A stretch of DNA of 64,000 nt from SIG701 sp045539595 (GCA_045539595.1 JAZQFQ010000074.1:1-64000); one strand, 5' to 3'. Positions 1 through 8,696 are shown, counted from the stretch's first letter. Notes: generated by a model from the sequence alone, not told the origin. Made by a program: numbers and translations.

Positions 1-40
1 CACACCTCTTTTGCTCATTTTCCTATTCTTTCACCAATTC

Positions 41-69
41 TTGCGCGAAAACGATCATCATTCTATAAT
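41..69 (+). promoter_or_regulatory. sigma-A promoter for the araD operon
   Basis: A -35 box TTGCGC (41-46) and a -10 box TATAAT (64-69) are separated by 17 bp. The spacing and orientation fit the downstream gene, whose ribosome site GAGGTGA lies just before the ATG at 113. Nothing gene-like is visible in bases 1-40. Confidence 0.65.
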
Positions 70-112
70 TATAGCAGGTCAAAAATTTTTGTCAATTCCT
101 TGAGGTGATTTT

Positions 113-811
113 ATGTGGGAAGATATCAAAAAGCGAGTACACAAGGCCAATCTGCTTCTGAAAAGCAGTGGGCTGATCACGCTGACATGGGGCAATGTTT
201 CCGAGATCGTCCGCGCCGCGGGCGTGGTGATCATCAAGCCATCGGGCGTGGATTACGATGTCATGACACCGGATGACATGGTGGTGGTCGACATGGCCGG
301 AAACGTAGTGGAGGGAAATCTGGCGCCCTCCTCCGATCTGCCGACCCATCTGGCACTGTACCGGGCATTTCCCGCAATCGGCGGGGTGGCCCATGCTCAC
401 TCCCGCTGGGCGACGGTTTTCGCACAGGCGGGGGGGCCGATCCCGGCGCTGGGGACCACCCATGCGGATAATTTCTACGAAGATATTCCCTGCACAAGAA
501 AAATGACGCCGGAGGAAATTTTCACGGAATACGAAAAAGAAACCGGAAACGTGATTGTGGAAACCTTTGCCCAGCGGAATCCGGAGGAGATTCCGGCGGT
601 GCTTGTCCATTCCCACGGTCCGTTCACCTGGGGCCGGGACGGAATCAAAGCGGTGGAGAACGCCATCGTTCTGGAGGAAAGCGCCATGATGGCCTACCAC
701 ACGCTGCAGCTAAATGCTCAAGCGAAGTTTCAATCCGAGTTGGCGGACAAGCATTATTTCCGCAAGCACGGAGCGCATGCGTATTACGGACAGAGGGGAG
801 ACGCAAAATGA
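113..811 (+). CDS. araD: L-ribulose-5-phosphate 4-epimerase (class II aldolase family)
   Basis: The 232-residue product interconverts L-ribulose 5-phosphate and D-xylulose 5-phosphate in the cytoplasm, the last step of L-arabinose breakdown. It has the family length (E. coli AraD is 231 aa) and its hallmarks: an N-terminal WGNVS segment, the metal-binding HAHS motif near residue 95, a GTTHAD segment, and a later VHSHGPF histidine. The start is supported by GAGGTGA seven bases upstream. It overlaps the next gene by 4 bp (ATGA), so the two are translationally coupled. No araA or araB is in view, so the substrate source is unclear. A related L-fuculose-phosphate aldolase is less likely given the AraD-type motifs. 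Confidence 0.9.
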   Translation: MWEDIKKRVHKANLLLKSSGLITLTWGNVSEIVRAAGVVIIKPSGVDYDVMTPDDMVVVDMAGNVVEGNLAPSSDLPTHLALYRAFPAIGGVAHAHSRWATVFAQAGGPIPALGTTHADNFYEDIPCTRKMTPEEIFTEYEKETGNVIVETFAQRNPEEIPAVLVHSHGPFTWGRDGIKAVENAIVLEESAMMAYHTLQLNAQAKFQSELADKHYFRKHGAHAYYGQRGDAK

Positions 812-2052
812 TTATTGACAGCACACAGTACAACGGAATGTGCGCCTGCGGTCGGGAGCATACGATGGAAACCGTTTTATCCGTAGTGAAAAGCGGCTGT
901 CTGCGGGAGTTTGATCGGTATGCGTCGCAGTTGGAAATCCACGGATGCCGGACCGCCGTATACGATGAGAACACCTACCTCGCCACGGCCGATCGGCATC
1001 CGACAGCGGATCACGAGATCGTTCTGTCCCCGGAGAATTTGCATGCGGACGAGCACGGTGTGGATCTCTTACTGAACAAACTGCCGGAGGACACACAGGT
1101 TCTGATCGCCGTAGGATCGGGTACGGTGCACGATATCGTGCGCTACTGCGCGTATCAAAAAGGGCTGACTTTTATCTCCTGCCCCACCGCCGCCAGCGTG
1201 GACGGTTTTTGTTCCTCCGTGGCGGCTATGACCTGGCACGGGTGTAAGAAAACGCTGACAGCCGTAGCGCCGACGATGGTGATCGCGGACATAGACATCA
1301 TCAAAAATGCGCCGATTCGTCTGGCCCGGTCGGGATTTGGTGACATGATCGGCAAGTACGTGGCCCTGACGGATTGGAAGATTGCCTCACACCTGACGGG
1401 GGAATTTTACTGCAAACGGATCGCGGACATGACGGCGGACGCCACCCGGCAGGTTTTGGAATCCGCCAACGGGATCGCGGCGGCAGAGGAAACGGCATAC
1501 ACAAAATTGATGTACGGACTCCTTCTGTCCGGGCTGGCCATGCAGATGATGGGCAACTCCCGTCCCGCCTCGGGGGCGGAACACCACATATCCCATCTCA
1601 TCGAGATGCATCCGGAATCCCTTGGAGTACACTCCGACGCGCTGCACGGGGAAAAAGTAGGTGTGGGAACTCTTTTGGCCATCCGGGAATATCAGGCGAT
1701 CTGTCGGGATACGTCCGTCACGTTCCGGGATTATGTTCCGTACAGCGCGGATCAGATCGTATCCGTGTTCGATGAAGCCATGGCAGCGGATATCATCGCG
1801 GAAAACGCAAAAGATGCCGCCGATGGGATTACTGCCGAAAAACTTCAGGGTTGCCTGGATATAATCCGCCGCGAGATTCTTGCCATGCCCGACGCGGACA
1901 CACTGGAGAACGTATACAAGGCTTTGGGTGTAAAATCCGCGCTTGAGGATATTGGCGTGTCCCCGGAGGTGCTCCCTGCTCTGCTGGATATTTCGCCCAT
2001 GGTACGCAATCGGCTAACCTGGATGCGCCTGCGCAAATGCATTGTGAAATAA
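808..2052 (+). CDS. egsA: sn-glycerol-1-phosphate dehydrogenase (AraM/EgsA family)
   Basis: The 414-residue product belongs to the iron-containing/dehydroquinate-synthase-like fold. It is expected to reduce dihydroxyacetone phosphate to sn-glycerol 1-phosphate with NAD(P)H. The nucleotide-binding GSGTVHD segment, the TAASVDG loop, GDMIGKY, and two histidine-bearing stretches (AEHHISHLIEM and LHGEKVG) match metal and cofactor positions known in B. subtilis AraM. In Bacillus araM sits in the arabinose operon, and here it directly follows araD, which strengthens the family call. Glycerol 1-phosphate of archaeal chirality is used by PcrB-type enzymes to make prenylglyceryl phosphates. The start ATG overlaps the araD stop. 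Confidence 0.9.
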   Translation: MIIDSTQYNGMCACGREHTMETVLSVVKSGCLREFDRYASQLEIHGCRTAVYDENTYLATADRHPTADHEIVLSPENLHADEHGVDLLLNKLPEDTQVLIAVGSGTVHDIVRYCAYQKGLTFISCPTAASVDGFCSSVAAMTWHGCKKTLTAVAPTMVIADIDIIKNAPIRLARSGFGDMIGKYVALTDWKIASHLTGEFYCKRIADMTADATRQVLESANGIAAAEETAYTKLMYGLLLSGLAMQMMGNSRPASGAEHHISHLIEMHPESLGVHSDALHGEKVGVGTLLAIREYQAICRDTSVTFRDYVPYSADQIVSVFDEAMAADIIAENAKDAADGITAEKLQGCLDIIRREILAMPDADTLENVYKALGVKSALEDIGVSPEVLPALLDISPMVRNRLTWMRLRKCIVK

Positions 2053-2066
2053 GGAGGAACACTCTC

Positions 2067-2861
2067 ATGCTGTACAACGGTGAAATCATTCTGGCGGCTC
2101 ATCGCGGCGATCGGAAGTGCTGTCCCGAAAACACCCTGCCCGCCTTTGCGTCCGCCATAGATTTTGGTGCGGACATGATCGAAACGGATATACACATGAC
2201 CCGGGACGGGCAATTGATCATCCTGCACGACCGCAACACCAAGCGCACCACCGGGTACGACGGCTGGAGCAACGAGATGACCTATGAGGAAATCCGGAAA
2301 CTGGATGCGGGCGCATGGTTCAGCGAGGAATTTGCCGGCACACGGATTCCGTCCGTGGAGGAATTTATTGCACAAATCAAGGACACCGATCTGCGGATCA
2401 ACTGGGAATTGAAAGACTATCCCCGGGAGGTGGGCGACGATTTTGCCTTTGCGGCGGCGGATCGGCTGATTTCGATGATCGATGAGCACAACTTGCGGGA
2501 GCGGTCCATGCTGAACTCCTTCAGCGACCGTGTACTGGAGCACATCGTCCGTCATCACGGGCATGATATCCCCATCCATGGACAAGGCATCCACCACTGC
2601 TGCCGGTCCAACGATACCGCCTCCATTCCTCGGGAAGAATTGTACGACTGGTGCTGTCTGTATCCCGAGGAAAAAGGAAAAAGCCCCCTGGATTACCGGG
2701 AGAATTTCGATTACTGTCTGTCCCGCGGCATACTGCCCTGTGTGTGCATTGCGGACACGTACGAGTCCTACCAAAAGGCGCTGGAGATGGGCTGCAAAAT
2801 GTTCACCACCAACGATATGAGGGAGTGCGACCGGATACTGAAGCAGTTGTCCGTGCGGTGA
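2067..2861 (+). CDS. glycerophosphodiester phosphodiesterase (GDPD family)
   Basis: A 264-residue TIM-barrel hydrolase expected to cleave glycerophosphodiesters to glycerol phosphate plus an alcohol. It shows the complete GDPD active-site set: HRG near residue 12, ENT, an E-x-D pair (IETDIHM), and HD in IILHDRN. The ATG at 2067 is preferred over an upstream in-frame one at 2037 because AAGGAGG (2051-2057) lies just in front of it, overlapping the stop of the previous gene. There is no signal peptide, so it acts in the cytoplasm. Its place after a glycerol-1-phosphate dehydrogenase suggests a shared role in glycerophosphate or unusual lipid head-group metabolism (inference). Confidence 0.92.
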   Translation: MLYNGEIILAAHRGDRKCCPENTLPAFASAIDFGADMIETDIHMTRDGQLIILHDRNTKRTTGYDGWSNEMTYEEIRKLDAGAWFSEEFAGTRIPSVEEFIAQIKDTDLRINWELKDYPREVGDDFAFAAADRLISMIDEHNLRERSMLNSFSDRVLEHIVRHHGHDIPIHGQGIHHCCRSNDTASIPREELYDWCCLYPEEKGKSPLDYRENFDYCLSRGILPCVCIADTYESYQKALEMGCKMFTTNDMRECDRILKQLSVR

Positions 2862-2866
2862 AATAG

Positions 2867-2908
2867 AAAAGCCAAGGCGGTGCCTTGGCTTTTTTGATGG
2901 TGTCAGTT
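2867..2908. repeat. 42-bp direct repeat, copy 1 (terminator plus gene 3' end)
   Basis: This segment, which contains the terminator hairpin and the last codons of the XRE gene, is identical to 4323-4364. Each copy ends exactly in the 3' end of one of the two tandem XRE-type genes. Confidence 0.85.
2870..2895 (+). terminator. intrinsic terminator after the araD operon
   Basis: A 9-bp perfect stem (2870-2878 with 2882-2890), 3-base loop, then a T-run. A shorter T-run on the other strand could also end the convergent XRE gene, so it is probably bidirectional. Confidence 0.85.
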
Positions 2909-4147
2909 GTTGGTTGCAGGAATTACATACTTCTCCATGCGGCGAATGCAATTCTTGAACCTTTCATCATCGCGAATACTGTTAAAACAGGACCATTCTT
3001 CGATATCGAGCAGCGGAATGATATCCCAAGCGGCACATTCTACGTGATGGTCGAATTCAGCATCACCATTCGGGCGATTATACATAAGATCCACGCCGCA
3101 AAACATTTCGTCACTTCTCATACAACGATGAAGATTCTCCGAGAAATCCTGTACGTCATCGGGATTACGCACACCGTAACGGAAAGTTTCCTGAAGTTCC
3201 GAAAGTTCGGGAGTACGATAGGTCAACACACTTCCTTCGGGCATGGAATAAACCTTCTCGGCAAGGCTGACCACCGCCTCAAGGGTATCCAATGCCTCTT
3301 CTTTTCTTCCTGCTACTGCAGCGCTTCCTGCCAGCTGATAACCGTACACCAATCTGTGTCCATACCAAAGATCCGGTTCGCCGTCTCCGATGATTACGCT
3401 GCCTTCTGTTGTGTCGGTCATCAAATTGATAAGCGCAAGAGCTCTCTTGGCAGAATCCTCGATTTTATTGTCGTTATAAATAAAGCAGGGCGGACAACTA
3501 TAGGGATAAATATCATTCAATACACCATAGATCTTATGAAGATGATCCAGCTGTTTATATTTTTTATACGCAACCCGATCATTTTTGCTCTGCGCACGAT
3601 ATTTCAGGAGTGCTGCTCTGCTCATGTCTACTTCTGCTGCATAATGATTAAGAAGCTCGGGAATTGCGCTTTCCTCCTCTGATGCAATGAGCAGCCGCAC
3701 GGCCATATCCATATACACCTTTTCCGCATGAGGATGGCAGAGATACTGGCGAATCTTCTTTTGCATCTCCTCGCTGTATTCAGGGAAGCAACTGAGCGCG
3801 TAAATCAAATGAATCAGTGTTTCCGCGTCATGGGGGTACTTCCGGTGCATCTCTTTGAGGAAAGCAAGTCTTTCCTCTTTCGTGTCAAACACATCCATTC
3901 GCACCTTTTTCAAGTCACTGGCCAGATTCTGTTCTGCCGTCGCCTTTTCTACTCCCATCAACACATCCGTGGATACTTCGAAGAAAGCAGCGATTTCGGG
4001 AATCAGCTCAATATCCGGATAGGAAAGACCGGTTTCCCAACGACTGACCGACTGATAGGACACACCCAGACGTTCTGCCAGTTCCTCCTGAGTCAAGGAT
4101 CTGCTTTGTCTGAGTTTTTTAATATTCTGCGAAATGTAAAGTTTCAT
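2903..4147 (-). CDS. XRE-family regulator with long helical C-terminal region
   Basis: A 414-residue protein. Residues about 5-60 are a classic Cro/CI-type helix-turn-helix (LTQEELAERLGVSYQSVSRWE). The remaining 350 residues look all-helical, with no catalytic motif that I recognise; this layout resembles peptide- or metabolite-sensing XRE regulators with TPR-like sensor regions. The gene is alone between its own promoter and the terminator at 2870. It is a paralogue of the next gene upstream: both have the same architecture, the same 42-bp 3' sequence and the same promoter core. The regulated genes are not evident. Ribosome site GAGGAGC lies before the ATG. Confidence 0.75.
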   Translation of the reverse strand: MKLYISQNIKKLRQSRSLTQEELAERLGVSYQSVSRWETGLSYPDIELIPEIAAFFEVSTDVLMGVEKATAEQNLASDLKKVRMDVFDTKEERLAFLKEMHRKYPHDAETLIHLIYALSCFPEYSEEMQKKIRQYLCHPHAEKVYMDMAVRLLIASEEESAIPELLNHYAAEVDMSRAALLKYRAQSKNDRVAYKKYKQLDHLHKIYGVLNDIYPYSCPPCFIYNDNKIEDSAKRALALINLMTDTTEGSVIIGDGEPDLWYGHRLVYGYQLAGSAAVAGRKEEALDTLEAVVSLAEKVYSMPEGSVLTYRTPELSELQETFRYGVRNPDDVQDFSENLHRCMRSDEMFCGVDLMYNRPNGDAEFDHHVECAAWDIIPLLDIEEWSCFNSIRDDERFKNCIRRMEKYVIPATNN

Positions 4148-4185
4148 AACATTTGCTCCTCATTCGTTTTATCAAGCTGCGCATC

Positions 4186-4201
4186 TTGTGATTCTATTAT
4201 A
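4186..4201 (-). promoter_or_regulatory. promoter core of XRE gene 1
   Basis: On the minus strand a TATAAT -10 box (4196-4201) is followed by AGAATCACAA. The same 16 bases occur at 5528-5543 before the paralogous gene. No convincing -35 box is seen, so an activator may be needed. Confidence 0.55.
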
Positions 4202-4322
4202 TCATGTTTTTTGGCATTGTACATATCTCGTTTCGCGAGAACCACTCAAGCAATGCGGGAATAATTGTTTTTGTTGACTTCAACCTTGTTGGATATCACT
4301 GCAACGGCAATCAGCGAAACCA

Positions 4323-4364
4323 AAAAGCCAAGGCGGTGCCTTGGCTTTTTTGATGGTGTCAGTT
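4323..4364. repeat. 42-bp direct repeat, copy 2, with bidirectional terminator hairpin
   Basis: Identical to 2867-2908. The stem is 4326-4334 with 4338-4346, followed by T-runs. It lies at the 3' end of the second XRE gene and probably terminates it on the minus strand. Confidence 0.8.
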
Positions 4365-5495
4365 TTCTTCTTTTTGGGCGAGGATTTCTGCTTTTGCGAG
4401 GATTTCGCGGTACCGTTCTTCCCCTCTCACCCGGTCAAATCCTTTCCAGTTTTTCGGCATTTTCAGGACGGTTTCCAAATACGTATAGTGATCTGTAAAC
4501 AGTGACATATAGTTGGAGTATTCCTCTTTTCCGTCCGAGAGCCGATAATTCCACTCGTTTTTCAGTGCCTTGACACCGTGGAACATCCACTCATGTCCCA
4601 CATCCAGAGCTGTTCCGTCGGGAATCTCCGACCAGGCATCAAATTCCCGGTATGCTTCCTCCAGGCAGCCGTACCCTTCCTCTTTTCTATCGAGACGGAA
4701 GAGCTGATCTGCTTTATAAGTAAGCATAATTGCATAAAATCCCTGCCATGCCGGTGGGATAATTCCGTTTTCACCGAATGAACACATCAGTTCAATGCGA
4801 AAATCTATCCAGGCTATGGACTTGATTGGATCGTGCCAATTCCCACAGTTTGACTGCATCAGATGGCAAAAATACTCAAGCTTATTTACACCTTTTCTCA
4901 AGATGCACTCATCATACTTTTCCTGTTCAAGCAATCTGTTCTCAAGTATCTCACCCCGATAAGTCTTGTAGTCATGCGCACACATCTTTGACCACTTTTC
5001 CCAGTCATCGTCGTTTCCAAGAGTACACATCAATTTGACTGCAGATTCACGGTAAGTTTGAACGGTACATTCTGATATGATCTTTTCACAAAGCGAACGG
5101 AGGAGTGGGAGGTTTTCCTGTCTCTGTTCTTTGTCTGACCAATTGATTATCCAACACATTTCATGGGCAATATCATAATTTTTGGGGTATTTCGATGTGT
5201 ATTCTTTTCCCAATCGGATTCGCGATTCCATATCATCATTTGGCAGTTCTTCACGAATCAGTCGGAAAAAATTTTCTATATCTTCTTTTTGTGCGTCGCA
5301 ATCATATTCGAGAAGTGTATCGATTGTAGTAGAAAATAATCCAGCAAGAATTGGAAGCTGCGAAATATCGGGCGCCGTCCTGTCACATTCCCATTGTGAC
5401 ACAGCATTGGCGGTAATACCGAGATATTCCGCCAGCTGTTCCTGTGTCATGTCGCGCTCACGGCGCAGCTTTTTAATAGTCGTTCCGATAGACAT
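4359..5495 (-). CDS. XRE-family regulator with long helical C-terminal region (paralogue)
   Basis: A 378-residue protein with an N-terminal helix-turn-helix (MTQEQLAEYLGITANAVSQWE, residues about 13-33) and a helical, Trp- and Tyr-rich C-terminal region of about 300 residues. A longer open frame reaches 6014, but the ATG at 5495 is chosen because GGAGGTAG sits just upstream and because the helix-turn-helix normally begins the protein. It pairs with the gene at 2903-4147 as a tandem duplication that has diverged strongly in the coding part while the promoter core and 3' terminator stayed the same. Ligand and targets are unknown. Confidence 0.75.
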   Translation of the reverse strand: MSIGTTIKKLRRERDMTQEQLAEYLGITANAVSQWECDRTAPDISQLPILAGLFSTTIDTLLEYDCDAQKEDIENFFRLIREELPNDDMESRIRLGKEYTSKYPKNYDIAHEMCWIINWSDKEQRQENLPLLRSLCEKIISECTVQTYRESAVKLMCTLGNDDDWEKWSKMCAHDYKTYRGEILENRLLEQEKYDECILRKGVNKLEYFCHLMQSNCGNWHDPIKSIAWIDFRIELMCSFGENGIIPPAWQGFYAIMLTYKADQLFRLDRKEEGYGCLEEAYREFDAWSEIPDGTALDVGHEWMFHGVKALKNEWNYRLSDGKEEYSNYMSLFTDHYTYLETVLKMPKNWKGFDRVRGEERYREILAKAEILAQKEEN

Positions 5496-5527
5496 TCCAT
5501 CTACCTCCAATGTATTCAAAAGCGCTT

Positions 5528-5543
5528 TTGTGATTCTATTATA
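5528..5543 (-). promoter_or_regulatory. promoter core of XRE gene 2
   Basis: A minus-strand TATAAT (5538-5543) plus AGAATCACAA, identical to the block before XRE gene 1 at 4186-4201. The transcript would start about 35 bases before the ribosome site. Confidence 0.55.
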
Positions 5544-5662
5544 GCATATTTCCGGGCGGTTTCCACACAGCAAATGCACATAGTTTATGAAGCGGTGCTG
5601 TGTTTTTGGTAGCATATACCTTAAAGTACCGCGCCCCTCTGTTCTTTTTTCTGATTTTGTGG

Positions 5663-5668
5663 TATAAT
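5663..5668 (+). promoter_or_regulatory. -10 box before the DUF4298 gene
   Basis: A TATAAT box lies 31 bases before the chosen start codon. No good -35 match is found 17 bp upstream, so this is tentative. Confidence 0.4.
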
Positions 5669-5699
5669 GGGATGAGATCCAATGACAGGAGATGCCATC

Positions 5700-5987
5700 A
5701 TGACAAAAAAGAAACGGAAGGAAGCCATCGACCGGATCCAACGCATGGAGGAGGTTTTTGACACCCTGCAGGCAGGGGCAAACTCCGATCCTCCGATTAT
5801 AGATGAGGCCCTTTTGAAAATCCTGCTGGATTATTACACAAGCGGCCAATGGCTGAAGGACTACGAATTGGATGAAAAAGGATATCTCCCGCCGGATGTC
5901 AAGCGAGGCGTTCTGTCCGAGGACGGCGTGTACAATTTTCTGGAGAATATACATCCCCAAAATCCTGACCCCGAAATGGAATCCTGA
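5700..5987 (+). CDS. DUF4298 family protein
   Basis: A 95-residue acidic cytoplasmic protein. The N-terminal basic-helical part (KRKEAIDRIQRMEEVFD), the central YYTSGQWLKDYE and the C-terminal LPPDVKRGVLSEDGVYNFLE match my memory of the DUF4298 family, which is common in Firmicutes and has no known role. An in-frame ATG at 5682 exists, but AGGAGA lies between the two and positions the ATG at 5700. The gene stands alone, with a terminator 44 bases after its stop. Confidence 0.75.
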   Translation: MTKKKRKEAIDRIQRMEEVFDTLQAGANSDPPIIDEALLKILLDYYTSGQWLKDYELDEKGYLPPDVKRGVLSEDGVYNFLENIHPQNPDPEMES

Positions 5988-6030
5988 TCTCCGTATCCCA
6001 CCAATACGGATCACAGCAAACAGACTGCAT

Positions 6031-6066
6031 CACCCCGCCGATTTATTATAAACGGCGGGGTGTTTT
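6031..6066 (+). terminator. intrinsic terminator after the DUF4298 gene
   Basis: A 10-bp perfect stem (6031-6040 with 6053-6062) of high GC content is followed by TTTTC. Confidence 0.85.
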
Positions 6067-6164
6067 CTTCCCACATTTGCCAAAATGATACATTCGCCCA
6101 TCTGCATAACGGCGCACCCATACAGGCAATACTGACTGTACAACTACGGTACGGGGGCGAGCAG

Positions 6165-6938
6165 ATGTATTATAACAAGGTGGAAATATGCGGTGTCAAC
6201 ACAGCAAAACTGGCTACTCTGACCAGTGAGGAAAAACACGATCTGCTCGTCCGGACAAAGGCCGGTGACATGGCCGCCCGCCAGAAACTGATCGACGGCA
6301 ATCTGCGGCTGGTTCTGAGCATCATTCAGCGGTTCACCAATCGGCGGGAAAATCTGGACGATCTGTTTCAGGTAGGGTGCATCGGACTAATCAAGGCAGT
6401 GGATAACTTCAATCTGGACCTGGACGTAAAGTTTTCCACCTACGCGGTGCCCATGATCATCGGCGAGGTGCGGCGGTATCTGCGGGACAACAACACGATT
6501 CGCGTCAGCCGTTCCGTGCGGGATCTGGCCTATCGGGCACTGCAGGCCCGGGAACGGCTGGCAAAAACCATGGCATCCGAGCCGACGCTGGCGCAGATCG
6601 CGGCGGAGCTGGGCGAAAAAGAAGAGAACATCGCCCAAGCCATTGAAGCGATCGTGGAGCCGGTATCCCTGTATGAGCCGGTATACAACGATGGCGGCGA
6701 TTCCATCTATATCATGGATCAGATCAGCGATGCAGGTGCCTCGGATGAGGCATGGCTGGAAAACATTGCACTGAAAGAAGCGATGAAACGGCTGAGCGAT
6801 AGAGAGAAAAAAATCATTCATCTGCGGTTCTTCAACGGAAAAACCCAGATGGAGATTGCGGACGAGATCGGCATATCGCAAGCGCAGGTATCCCGCTTGG
6901 AGAAGGGTGCGCTGGAGCGGATACGGAAACAGATGTAA
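6165..6938 (+). CDS. sigG: sporulation sigma factor SigG
   Basis: A 257-residue sigma-70-family factor that directs late forespore transcription. The first residues, NKVEICGVNTAKL, are the signature SigG N-terminus (B. subtilis: NKVEICGVDTSKL, 260 aa). Region 2 has NLRLVLSIIQRF and DDLFQVGCIGLIKAVDNF, and region 4 ends with the ISQAQVSRLEKGALERI helix-turn-helix. The ATG at 6165 is chosen over an upstream frame beginning at 6060, because it restores family length and follows a GGGGGCGAG ribosome site. Unlike the usual spoIIGA-sigE-sigG arrangement, no sigE is adjacent; the gene is flanked by terminators on both sides, so it is monocistronic. Confidence 0.95.
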   Translation: MYYNKVEICGVNTAKLATLTSEEKHDLLVRTKAGDMAARQKLIDGNLRLVLSIIQRFTNRRENLDDLFQVGCIGLIKAVDNFNLDLDVKFSTYAVPMIIGEVRRYLRDNNTIRVSRSVRDLAYRALQARERLAKTMASEPTLAQIAAELGEKEENIAQAIEAIVEPVSLYEPVYNDGGDSIYIMDQISDAGASDEAWLENIALKEAMKRLSDREKKIIHLRFFNGKTQMEIADEIGISQAQVSRLEKGALERIRKQM

Positions 6939-6969
6939 AAAGAGGAGAACCGTAGGGTTCTCCTCTTTT
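6938..6969. terminator. bidirectional terminator between sigG and metI
   Basis: A 14-bp perfect stem (6938-6951 with 6956-6969), with A-run and T-run on opposite flanks. It can serve both convergent transcripts. Confidence 0.9.
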
Positions 6970-6972
6970 ACA

Positions 6973-7677
6973 TCATTTTTTCAGGCGCTTGTCCGAGCGA
7001 AGGGACCATTTGGTACCGATGGTCTGGAAGATTTGCACCATGAGCACCAGCAGCACCACCGCCAGAAGCATAACCAGATACTTATAGCGATGATAGCCAT
7101 AGTTGATGGCAATTTTACCTAGGCCGCCGCCGCCGAGGACACCGCTCATGGCGGAATAACCCAGGATGGTGGTCAGCGCGATGGCCGCGTTGGAAATCAG
7201 GGACGGAACGCTTTCCGGCAGCATGACTTTCACCACGATCTGCAAGGGGGATGCGCCCATGCTCTGCGCCGCTTCAATGATATTGGGATCGATCTCGCGA
7301 AGGCTTCCCTCCACCAGTCGCGCCACGAAGGGGAATGCGGCAATAACCAGCGGGACGATGGATGCTACGGTTCCGACAACGGTGCCGACGATGGCACGGG
7401 TCAAGGGGAACACGAGGATCATCATGATCAGAAACGGCACGGACCGAAGCAGATTGATCAGCACATTCAGCACCTGCATCAGCCATGCGGGCAGTGGGAG
7501 AACGCCGTCCTTTTCACCGACCACGAGAAGCACGCCCAGAGGCAATCCGAGGACGATGGCAAAAAACGTGGCAAGAATGGTTACATACAACGTCTCCCAT
7601 ATGGCAAGAGGAAACTCCGTCACGAAAATATCGATGGCTTCCCGGATGGCCTCCGGGGAAAATGCGTTATTCAGCAT
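6973..7677 (-). CDS. metI: methionine ABC transporter permease MetI
   Basis: A 234-residue inner-membrane permease of the MetI type, with five or so hydrophobic segments and the EAA loop (IIEAAQSMGASPLQIVVKVMLPES, roughly residues 138-161) that contacts the ATPase. The RSVPFLIMMILVFPLTR segment is typical of D-methionine permeases. It imports methionine together with MetN and MetQ. It is the last gene of metQ-metN-metI and overlaps metN by 11 bp, so it is translationally coupled. Expression should be set by the metQ leader attenuator. Confidence 0.93.
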   Translation of the reverse strand: MLNNAFSPEAIREAIDIFVTEFPLAIWETLYVTILATFFAIVLGLPLGVLLVVGEKDGVLPLPAWLMQVLNVLINLLRSVPFLIMMILVFPLTRAIVGTVVGTVASIVPLVIAAFPFVARLVEGSLREIDPNIIEAAQSMGASPLQIVVKVMLPESVPSLISNAAIALTTILGYSAMSGVLGGGGLGKIAINYGYHRYKYLVMLLAVVLLVLMVQIFQTIGTKWSLRSDKRLKK

Positions 7678-8680
7678 CCTGGGTCACCTCCTCTGCCCAA
7701 ACGTCTTCCGCGCCGCGCAGATAGTCCACAGCGGTCTGCACGGTGGCGTCATCGGGGGAAATACCCAGCAGCATATTGCCGTACATCTTATTCCCGATGC
7801 ATTTTGTGGATGCGCTGAGTATATTGGCAACGATCTGTGTATCGATGGCCATGCGGGTGATCAGGGGAGCATTGGTTGCCACGGCCCCATTGAACACCAC
7901 GCGGATACGCCGCTCATCCGAGGACACGGTCTGTCCCACGGGATCGCTGTCCGGAAACACCAGTTTCCGGGCGGCAGATGATTTGGGACGGGAGAAAATG
8001 TCGGACACTTCCCCTTCCTCCGCCACGCGACCATCATCCAGGATCGCCACGCGATTACAGATTTCCTCCACCACGCTCATCTGATGGGTAATGATCACCA
8101 CGGTGATGCCGGTTTTTTCATTTATCTCGCGGATCAATTCCAGAATGGAATGAGTGGTCTGCGGATCCAGCGCGCTGGTGGCTTCGTCGCACAGAAGCAC
8201 CTTAGGATTGCTGGCCAGCGCCCGGGCGATGGCGATTCTCTGCTTCTGTCCGCCGGACAGCTGGGCAGGATAGGCATTTGCCTTATTAGGCAGCCCTACA
8301 ATTTCCAACAGTTCTTTGGCTCGTTTGACGGCATCCGCTTTTTTGACACCTGCCAATTCCATGGGGAAGCAGATGTTTTTCAGGCAGGTGCGCTGCATCA
8401 GCAGATTGAATCCCTGAAAGATCATGGACACGCTCCGCCGGACTTCCCGCAGTTCCGCCGGGGTCAGCTGACCGATATCCCGGTCGTTGATGACCACGCT
8501 TCCCTCGGTGGGCCGCTCCAGCATATTGATACAGCGGACCAGGGTACTCTTTCCCGCGCCGCTCATACCGATGATGCCGTAGATATCTCCGTCGCGGATG
8601 GTCAGAGACACATCGCGAAGCGCGTCCACCACGCCGTCGGCGGTGGAAAAAGATTTGGACAGGTTTCTGATTTCGATCAT
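7667..8680 (-). CDS. metN: methionine ABC transporter ATP-binding protein MetN
   Basis: A 337-residue ATPase. It shows Walker A GMSGAGKST, the ABC signature LSGGQKQRIAIARALA, Walker B VLLCDEATSALD, and a C-terminal NIL-type regulatory region (about residues 255-335) that in E. coli binds methionine and inhibits transport. The ATG at 8680 (MIEIRNLSKSF) is chosen over an upstream in-frame start because GGAG sits seven bases before it and it gives the normal length. It lies 57 bases after metQ, across a strong intercistronic hairpin. Confidence 0.95.
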   Translation of the reverse strand: MIEIRNLSKSFSTADGVVDALRDVSLTIRDGDIYGIIGMSGAGKSTLVRCINMLERPTEGSVVINDRDIGQLTPAELREVRRSVSMIFQGFNLLMQRTCLKNICFPMELAGVKKADAVKRAKELLEIVGLPNKANAYPAQLSGGQKQRIAIARALASNPKVLLCDEATSALDPQTTHSILELIREINEKTGITVVIITHQMSVVEEICNRVAILDDGRVAEEGEVSDIFSRPKSSAARKLVFPDSDPVGQTVSSDERRIRVVFNGAVATNAPLITRMAIDTQIVANILSASTKCIGNKMYGNMLLGISPDDATVQTAVDYLRGAEDVWAEEVTQDAE

Positions 8681-8696
8681 ATGTACTCCGCATAGA

